NCBI GenBank assembly: GCA_934371475.1
Contig: CAKRNX010000066.1
Location: forward strand, 1 to 11,448
Length of the DNA: 11,448 nucleotides
Reading direction: 5' to 3'
From: an uncultured Lachnospiraceae bacterium
Lineage (GTDB): Bacteria > Bacillota > Clostridia > Lachnospirales > Lachnospiraceae
Part shown: positions 8,189 through 11,448 of the stretch, in pieces
How positions within the stretch are numbered: position 1 is the first letter of the stretch
Layout: each line of letters starts with the position of its first letter
The notes under the pieces: generated by a model
The model's database searches: none
What the model was told of the DNA's origin: nothing
Seen by the model: the letters and a program-made list of their open reading frames with translations, nothing else
Position numbers and translations under genes: made by a program

Positions 8189-8849
8189 ATCCTCTTTCAG
8201 GAATGTCCCTGTTTTTTATGCTTCCTCTCTTCAGCATCATCTGCCATATTCCATGACATAAAATCAGCAAGACAACAGGCATCAGATAACCTGCTGTCTG
8301 CCACGTCCCATCGGACAGGATCAGCAGGTTATAAATGCCGTGAAACACAATACAGGCTCCCATAACTGCTATGATGCCCATAAAGGCCAGCCAGTGCCTG
8401 TAAAATACGTATGCCACCCCACAGCCTTCCGCCAGTCCGCACAGAATATGCATAGCTCCCGCCGTGATGCCCCTTGTAAACAGAAACTCCAGGTCACCGG
8501 CACCGTTTTCCGTGATATAGCACACATTTTCAAATGTGGCAAATCCCGCCGCAATCAGCAGGGCTGCCACCGGGATCTTCTCTTTTTCCGGCTGATACAC
8601 CATCATCCACATCAGCAGCGGCAGCAGTTTCATAACCTCTTCGCACACAGGCGTAATCTCCACTGCGGCTGTCACCGCATCCGCCCCATAATATCCCATA
8701 AAAAAACTGCTGACATACGCTGCGAGCAGACAGGTCCCCATTCCCGTCAGGATAAACAGCAGGAAGGATCTCTCTTTTTTCCCGATAAACATCAGAATCA
8801 GAATGTACGGCAGAACCAGACAGATAAAAATATTTTCGATATAGTTCAT
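8187..8849 (-). CDS. prsW: PrsW-family intramembrane protease
   Basis: A 220-residue polytopic membrane protein, close to the length of Bacillus PrsW (about 218). PrsW proteins make the first (site-1) cut in an ECF anti-sigma factor. Visible family marks are the glutamate pair and lysine in CEEVMKLLPLL (Glu70, Glu71, Lys74), FATFENV (Glu107), GAMHILCG (His134) and IVFHGIYN (His170), each within or next to a hydrophobic segment. I chose ATG 8849 because it overlaps the preceding TGA as ATGA and has GGGGAG just upstream. A reading from 8888 would add 13 residues that overlap the previous gene without need. It is the last gene of the sigma operon, which strongly suggests that its substrate is the candidate anti-sigma of the same operon. 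The symbol is used in the family sense; orthology to Bacillus prsW is not shown. Confidence 0.87.
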   Translation of the reverse strand: MNYIENIFICLVLPYILILMFIGKKERSFLLFILTGMGTCLLAAYVSSFFMGYYGADAVTAAVEITPVCEEVMKLLPLLMWMMVYQPEKEKIPVAALLIAAGFATFENVCYITENGAGDLEFLFTRGITAGAMHILCGLAEGCGVAYVFYRHWLAFMGIIAVMGACIVFHGIYNLLILSDGTWQTAGYLMPVVLLILCHGIWQMMLKRGSIKNRDIPERG

Positions 8850-9463
8850 CTGCTCCCCGCCTCCCGTCTCATCAGAAAATAAAGACATACCCAGCTAAGA
8901 GTCAGCATAATGTCCACTGCAAAATATGCATTAAACCGGGTATAATCTGATGTAAATACAGAAACAGCATACACTGCGATCTGCAGAAATACGATCAGCA
9001 ACAGCTGAATATCCATCCAGACATGTTCTCTTTTCCTGTGAGAAACAATGCGCCAGACAGCCAGATAAGATAACATCCCGGTCTCCGCACCGAAACAGAT
9101 CCCCATCAGCCAGGAATATCCGGGAATATCAAAGCACAGTTCCACTGCAATCACAGCCACACAGACTGCCGCCGAAGGCAGAGAAAACGGAACCCTCTCT
9201 CCGATCCGCATCAGTTCCAGCGCCAGAAGAAAAAGATAAGCGGACATCCACGCAACTTCCGCCACATAAAACACCTGCGGGACATTCCCCCGGATCACGA
9301 GATACAGAACGTAATAGAACGTACCCATGGCAAAACAGCCGTATCCTCCCGCCAGCAGTACATATCTGCGGCTGCCGTTCTTCAGTGCGCTGAACGCCGA
9401 CAGCCCTGCGGCTGTCAGCAGCATCAGAACCTGAAAAATGTTGTCGATGACTTCAAAACTCAT
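8846..9463 (-). CDS. Seven-TM membrane protein of unknown function
   Basis: A 205-residue, strongly hydrophobic protein. About seven membrane segments can be seen, near residues 5-25, 33-57, 63-85, 95-113, 116-138, 150-172 and 178-198. The loops are short and basic residues (SRR, HRKREH, MRRE) suggest cytoplasmic ends. I see no catalytic motif and recognise no family; a sensor-like 7TM module without an output domain is one possibility. The start overlaps the stop of the preceding small TM gene as ATGA, and a GAGGAAGG stretch precedes it. The stop overlaps the PrsW start in the same way. This coupling between a candidate anti-sigma and a PrsW protease suggests a part in sensing or in holding the regulator complex, which is inference from context. 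Confidence 0.88.
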   Translation of the reverse strand: MSFEVIDNIFQVLMLLTAAGLSAFSALKNGSRRYVLLAGGYGCFAMGTFYYVLYLVIRGNVPQVFYVAEVAWMSAYLFLLALELMRIGERVPFSLPSAAVCVAVIAVELCFDIPGYSWLMGICFGAETGMLSYLAVWRIVSHRKREHVWMDIQLLLIVFLQIAVYAVSVFTSDYTRFNAYFAVDIMLTLSWVCLYFLMRREAGSR

Positions 9464-9798
9464 ACGCCTTCCTCCGGAAGCTCATCATTTTTCCGCATAT
9501 AAAACATTAGGGTTGTCACAGCCGCTCCCAGCACAAAGGATAAAATTCCAACCATAATATAGCCCAGTGCGGAACTGCTGCCAATCAGACTGGCCGCTCC
9601 GGAGTTATGTACAACCGTCCCGGAAGAGGCCGCCTTCTGCATCATATCAGGCATCACAAGCCCCAGACCAATAATCATTACCAGGCAAACCACCGTACAT
9701 CCAAGTCCCCGAAGCCGCTGTTTTTTCCTGCACTCTTCCCTTTTTATTTCACCGGTGCGCTTTCGGATCAGTTCCATTCTCTCTTCATCTGTCCTCAT
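9460..9798 (-). CDS. Small two-TM protein, candidate anti-sigma factor
   Basis: A 112-residue membrane protein. Residues 1-30 are highly charged (MRTDEERMEL..., many Lys, Arg, Glu) and probably cytoplasmic. TM1 is about 31-50. A 27-residue Ser/Ala/Gly-rich segment (51-77) probably lies outside, TM2 is about 78-100, and a short acidic tail ends the protein. I chose ATG 9798 because GGAGGG sits 8 bases before it; a longer reading from 9876 would add 26 residues entirely inside the sigma gene without a better site. The start overlaps the sigma stop by 14 bases. Anti-sigma partners of ECF factors are usually encoded at just this place, but the HxxxCxxC zinc motif of the ZAS family is absent and the cytoplasmic part is very short. 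The role is therefore inferred from position and topology. Its stop forms an ATGA overlap with the next gene. Confidence 0.85.
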   Translation of the reverse strand: MRTDEERMELIRKRTGEIKREECRKKQRLRGLGCTVVCLVMIIGLGLVMPDMMQKAASSGTVVHNSGAASLIGSSSALGYIMVGILSFVLGAAVTTLMFYMRKNDELPEEGV

Positions 9799-10339
9799 AA
9801 ACAAAACCCTCCTTTTCCAGAATATTTTTGATCCTCCGTTTTCCCCGACTGACCAGATTGGTAATCTGACTGACACTCTTTCGCATTACTTCCGCCGCCT
9901 CCGCGTACTTCATATCCTCAAAATAGACCAGATACAGTGCTTCCCGGTACTCCGGCTTCAGCTGCTCCATCGCTATGTACAGGCTGCGGTTTTGCTCATT
10001 CAGGAACATGATTTTCTCTCCGGTCTGCTCATCCGCCGGTTCAAATGCCATCTGTTCCATCCCAATCAGTACCCTTCTGTTTTTTCTTTTGTGACGCAGC
10101 ACCAGGTTTCGGCCAGTCCGGTAGAGATAAGCCCGGAAACTTCCGGTCCGGTCCACCGGCCTCTTTTTGGCAAACATCAGCGAGAATGCCTCAATCATCA
10201 GATCCTCAGCCTCATGGAAATCCTGAATGCAGCCATAAAGATACAGGGTGAGCGCATCAGCGTGGCGCTTTACCAGCTCATTCGCCGCGCTCTCATCTCC
10301 GCTGTGATAGCGTTGATATAACAGTTCATCAGTAATCAC
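9785..10339 (-). CDS. ECF-type RNA polymerase sigma factor
   Basis: A 184-residue sigma-70 family protein of the extracytoplasmic-function (group 4) type, which directs RNA polymerase to a small set of stress or surface genes. Region 2 covers about residues 10-88: HEAEDLMIEAFSLMFAKK (42-59) fits the core-binding and region 2.2 part, and SFRAYLYRTGRNLVLRHKRK (67-86) the -10 recognition part. An acidic linker (about 98-112) follows. Region 4 covers about 118-176: LKPEYREALYLVYFEDM, then a helix-turn-helix around YAEAAEVMRKSVSQITNLVS for -35 recognition. The size is normal for the class. The start is GTG behind a strong AGGAGG. The gene is first in a four-gene operon, and its TGA overlaps the next start by 14 bases. 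That makes translational coupling with the candidate anti-sigma likely. The exact ECF subgroup cannot be named by eye. Confidence 0.93.
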   Translation of the reverse strand: MITDELLYQRYHSGDESAANELVKRHADALTLYLYGCIQDFHEAEDLMIEAFSLMFAKKRPVDRTGSFRAYLYRTGRNLVLRHKRKNRRVLIGMEQMAFEPADEQTGEKIMFLNEQNRSLYIAMEQLKPEYREALYLVYFEDMKYAEAAEVMRKSVSQITNLVSRGKRRIKNILEKEGFVYEDR

Positions 10340-10348
10340 AGCAGTCTC

Positions 10349-10354
10349 CCTCCT
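10349..10354 (-). promoter_or_regulatory. Ribosome binding site fixing the GTG start of the sigma gene
   Basis: AGGAGG followed by a 9-base spacer to GTG at 10339. No in-frame ATG lies nearby, and the ATG inside CTGATGAACTG is out of frame, so the GTG start is well supported. Confidence 0.75.
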
Positions 10355-10379
10355 TCTCTAAGTCCTTTATCTATCATAC

Positions 10380-10408
10380 ATATTAAGCGCTGTCCCGAAT
10401 CTTGTCAA
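10380..10408 (-). promoter_or_regulatory. Sigma-A type promoter of the sigma operon
   Basis: A perfect TTGACA (10408-10403), exactly 17 bases, then TAATAT (10385-10380), which matches the -10 consensus at four of six positions. Transcription would begin near 10373, about 34 bases before the GTG start. This would supply basal expression, with the ECF-like motif further upstream as a possible second, autoregulated promoter. Confidence 0.6.
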
Positions 10409-10434
10409 ACAAAACAGTGCAGAGTAACACACAT

Positions 10435-10473
10435 CATCTGGCCGAAGGCTTTTTATTTCACAGGACGCAATTT
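10435..10473 (-). promoter_or_regulatory. Copy B of shared upstream motif, ECF-promoter-like
   Basis: Minus-strand block with AAATT, two variable bases, GTCCTGTGAAATAAAAA, then a G/C-rich stretch and GATG. Seventeen bases (10466-10450) are identical to copy A at 8181-8165. Over 24 bases, 22 match. The layout TGAAAT, 16 bases beginning with an A-tract, GATG resembles the -35 / spacer / -10 plan of ECF promoters (TGAAAC and CGTM in well-known groups), but the -10 is not a classic match. The predicted start would lie about 90 bases before the sigma gene. Confidence 0.35.
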
Positions 10474-10482
10474 CCTGTGAAA
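10456..10482. repeat. Perfect 10-bp inverted repeat upstream of the sigma operon
   Basis: TTTCACAGGA (10456-10465) and TCCTGTGAAA (10473-10482) are exact reverse complements around a 7-base loop. No T-run follows on either strand: on the plus strand the repeat is followed by A8, and on the minus strand by TAAAAAG. This makes it a poor terminator and leaves an operator or RNA hairpin as options. On the minus strand its second arm carries the TGTGAAAT box of the motif shared with the region before the surface-protein gene. Confidence 0.6.
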
Positions 10483-10483
10483 C

Positions 10484-10555
10484 AAAAAAAATCTCTGCCT
10501 GCCAGGTCTCTCCCACCATCAGTCATGAGTGCGATACCTGCGCATGCAGAGATTT
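10484..10555 (-). terminator. Long-stem terminator-like structure downstream of metY
   Basis: On the minus strand AAATCTCTGC (10555-10546) is fully complementary to GCAGAGATTT (10498-10489). The second arm merges into a run of eight T (10491-10484). The 47 bases between the arms can form further pairs, including CAGGT with ACCTG. The position after the metY stop and the T-run fit intrinsic termination. The large, internally structured loop is unusual for a plain terminator, so a structured 3' UTR or small RNA is also possible. Confidence 0.6.
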
Positions 10556-10596
10556 ATAAAAGTTCTAACAACTGTCTGCTGTTTTATTTCATTCCT

Positions 10597-10625
10597 ATGA
10601 TATCATTTCCGCATCAGACAAACAA
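10597..10625 (-). promoter_or_regulatory. Possible promoter in the metY 3' region (extended -10)
   Basis: TTGTTT (10625-10620), a 17-base spacer, then TATCAT (10602-10597) preceded by TGA, which gives a TGn extended -10. The -35 matches the consensus at only three of six positions. If used, it would start an RNA of about 105 bases ending at the T-run at 10484. There is no independent support. Confidence 0.25.
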
Positions 10626-10650
10626 CCGTCATCCTGTACTGTAAATGATA

Positions 10651-11448
10651 TTATTTTACTGCCTCAAACGCCGCATCCAGCGCTGCGATCAGATCCTCTA
10701 CTCTTTCGATGCCGATGGAGAGACGGATTGTGTTCGGCTTGATGCCCTGATCCAGCAGTTCTTCTTCGGTACACTGGCTGTGAGTGGTCGTAGCCGGATG
10801 GATGACCAAAGACTTCACATCTGCCACATTGGCCAGCAGAGAGAAGATTGCCAGATGGTCAATAAATTTCTGCGCCGTTGCTGCGTCGCCCTTGATTTCA
10901 AAAGTGAAAATAGAACCGCCGCCGTTGGGCAGATATTTCTGATACAGTTCATGGCTGGACTCGCTGGGCAGGGACGGATGATGAACAGCCTCAACCTGCG
11001 GATGGTTATTCAGATACTCAACTACCTTCAGTGCATTCTGTACATGACGCTCTACACGAAGGGACAGGGTCTCCAGTCCCTGCAGGAAGATCCAGGAATG
11101 GATCGGAGAAATGGTTGCTCCGGTATCACGAAGAAGGATTGCACGGATCTTGGTCACAAATGCAGCCGGTCCTACAGCTTTGGTAAAGCTGATGCCATGA
11201 TAGCTCGGGTTCGGCTCAGTCAGTGACGGGAATTTTCCAGATGCTTCCCAGTCGAATTTACCGCTGTCTACGATCACACCACCAATCGTGGTTCCATGTC
11301 CGCCGATGAATTTGGTTGCAGAATGAACAACAATGTCAGCACCGTACTCGATCGGACGAACCAGATAAGGAGTTGCAAAAGTACTGTCAACAACCAGCGG
11401 GATCTTATGTGCATGAGCGATCTTGGCAATAGCCTCGATATCTACCAC
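10651..11448 (-). CDS. metY: O-acetylhomoserine sulfhydrylase, PLP-dependent (C-terminal part, 5' end outside window)
   Basis: Cytoplasmic PLP enzyme of the Cys/Met metabolism family. It makes homocysteine (or methionine) from O-acetyl-L-homoserine and sulfide (or methanethiol). The 265 visible residues hold the family core: VVDSTFATPYL with the cofactor-contacting Asp (residue 21 of the fragment), then SATKFIGGHG with the PLP-binding Lys (residue 46). Next comes the GGSIFTFEIKG segment and a typical C-terminus with LVIHPATTTH and IRLSIGIE. MetY proteins are usually about 425 residues, so roughly the first 160 lie beyond the right edge. The first codon in the window is an internal GTG, not a start. 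The stop is TAA at 10653-10651. The segment spacing and the TTHSQ element favour the O-acetylhomoserine sulfhydrylase branch over cystathionine gamma-synthase or methionine gamma-lyase, but substrate choice cannot be proven from the fragment. A structure ending in a T-run follows about 95 bases downstream. Confidence 0.93.
   Translation of the reverse strand: MVDIEAIAKIAHAHKIPLVVDSTFATPYLVRPIEYGADIVVHSATKFIGGHGTTIGGVIVDSGKFDWEASGKFPSLTEPNPSYHGISFTKAVGPAAFVTKIRAILLRDTGATISPIHSWIFLQGLETLSLRVERHVQNALKVVEYLNNHPQVEAVHHPSLPSESSHELYQKYLPNGGGSIFTFEIKGDAATAQKFIDHLAIFSLLANVADVKSLVIHPATTTHSQCTEEELLDQGIKPNTIRLSIGIERVEDLIAALDAAFEAVK

Noticed and set aside
8340..8882. A 180-residue plus-strand open frame opposite the PrsW gene
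   Set aside because: It is His/Gln/Arg-rich shadow coding, and the minus strand carries the PrsW motifs.
9740..9752. A third GTGAAATAAAAAG copy, inside the small TM gene
   Set aside because: It is explained by the codons for GEIKR, and the flanks do not match the two intergenic copies. It does show that the 13-base core alone is not specific.
9799..9876. A longer start (ATG 9876) for the small two-TM protein
   Set aside because: The extension lies wholly within the sigma gene, while ATG 9798 has GGAGGG at an 8-base spacing and a typical coupled overlap.
9755..10321. A 188-residue plus-strand open frame opposite the sigma gene
   Set aside because: The minus strand encodes a clear ECF sigma factor here; the plus frame shows no family features.
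1..11448. CRISPR arrays, tRNA or rRNA genes, insertion sequences
   Set aside because: I saw no spaced direct repeats of CRISPR type, no cloverleaf-like stretch, and no transposase or terminal inverted repeats.

Overview
All genes that can be supported lie on the minus strand. The window looks like a low-to-mid GC Firmicute, most likely a gut Lachnospiraceae/Clostridia species. This is inferred from AGGAGG-type ribosome binding sites, a Gram-positive signal peptide, InlB-type (Listeria-Bacteroides) and MBG/YDG-like surface repeats, and an ECF sigma/PrsW module. No species can be named from the sequence alone.

Reading in the direction of transcription (high to low coordinates): (1) 11448-10651, the C-terminal two thirds of an O-acetylhomoserine sulfhydrylase (MetY type). 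(2) 10650-10340, a 311-base intergenic region. It holds a long-stem structure ending in a T8 run, a perfect 10-bp inverted repeat, a motif copy shared with another upstream region, and a good sigma-A type promoter. (3) 10339-8187, a tightly packed four-gene operon: ECF sigma factor, a 112-residue two-TM protein (candidate anti-sigma), a seven-TM protein, and a PrsW-family intramembrane protease. The genes overlap by 14, 4 and 4 bases. (4) 8186-9 bases before 8008, a short intergenic region with a second copy of the shared upstream motif. (5) 8008-1, one giant secreted repeat protein. Its frame is open along the whole 8 kb except for a single in-frame TAA at 5738-5740, and it runs off the left edge.

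The first half of the giant protein has a signal peptide, two InlB-type repeats and an acidic linker, and ends at the TAA. The following 1,912 codons are in the same frame without another stop. They hold a beta-rich region, five more InlB-type repeats and about six Ig-like MBG/YDG-like repeats, but no signal peptide and no well-placed ribosome binding site. The simplest reading is one gene interrupted by one nonsense codon.

Working model (inference): the ECF sigma, its membrane-held regulator and PrsW form a self-contained regulated-intramembrane-proteolysis switch. A 17-base identical motif (22 of 24 over the wider block) lies upstream of both the sigma operon and the surface-protein gene, and it has the layout of an ECF promoter. 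The surface protein may therefore be a target of this sigma factor.
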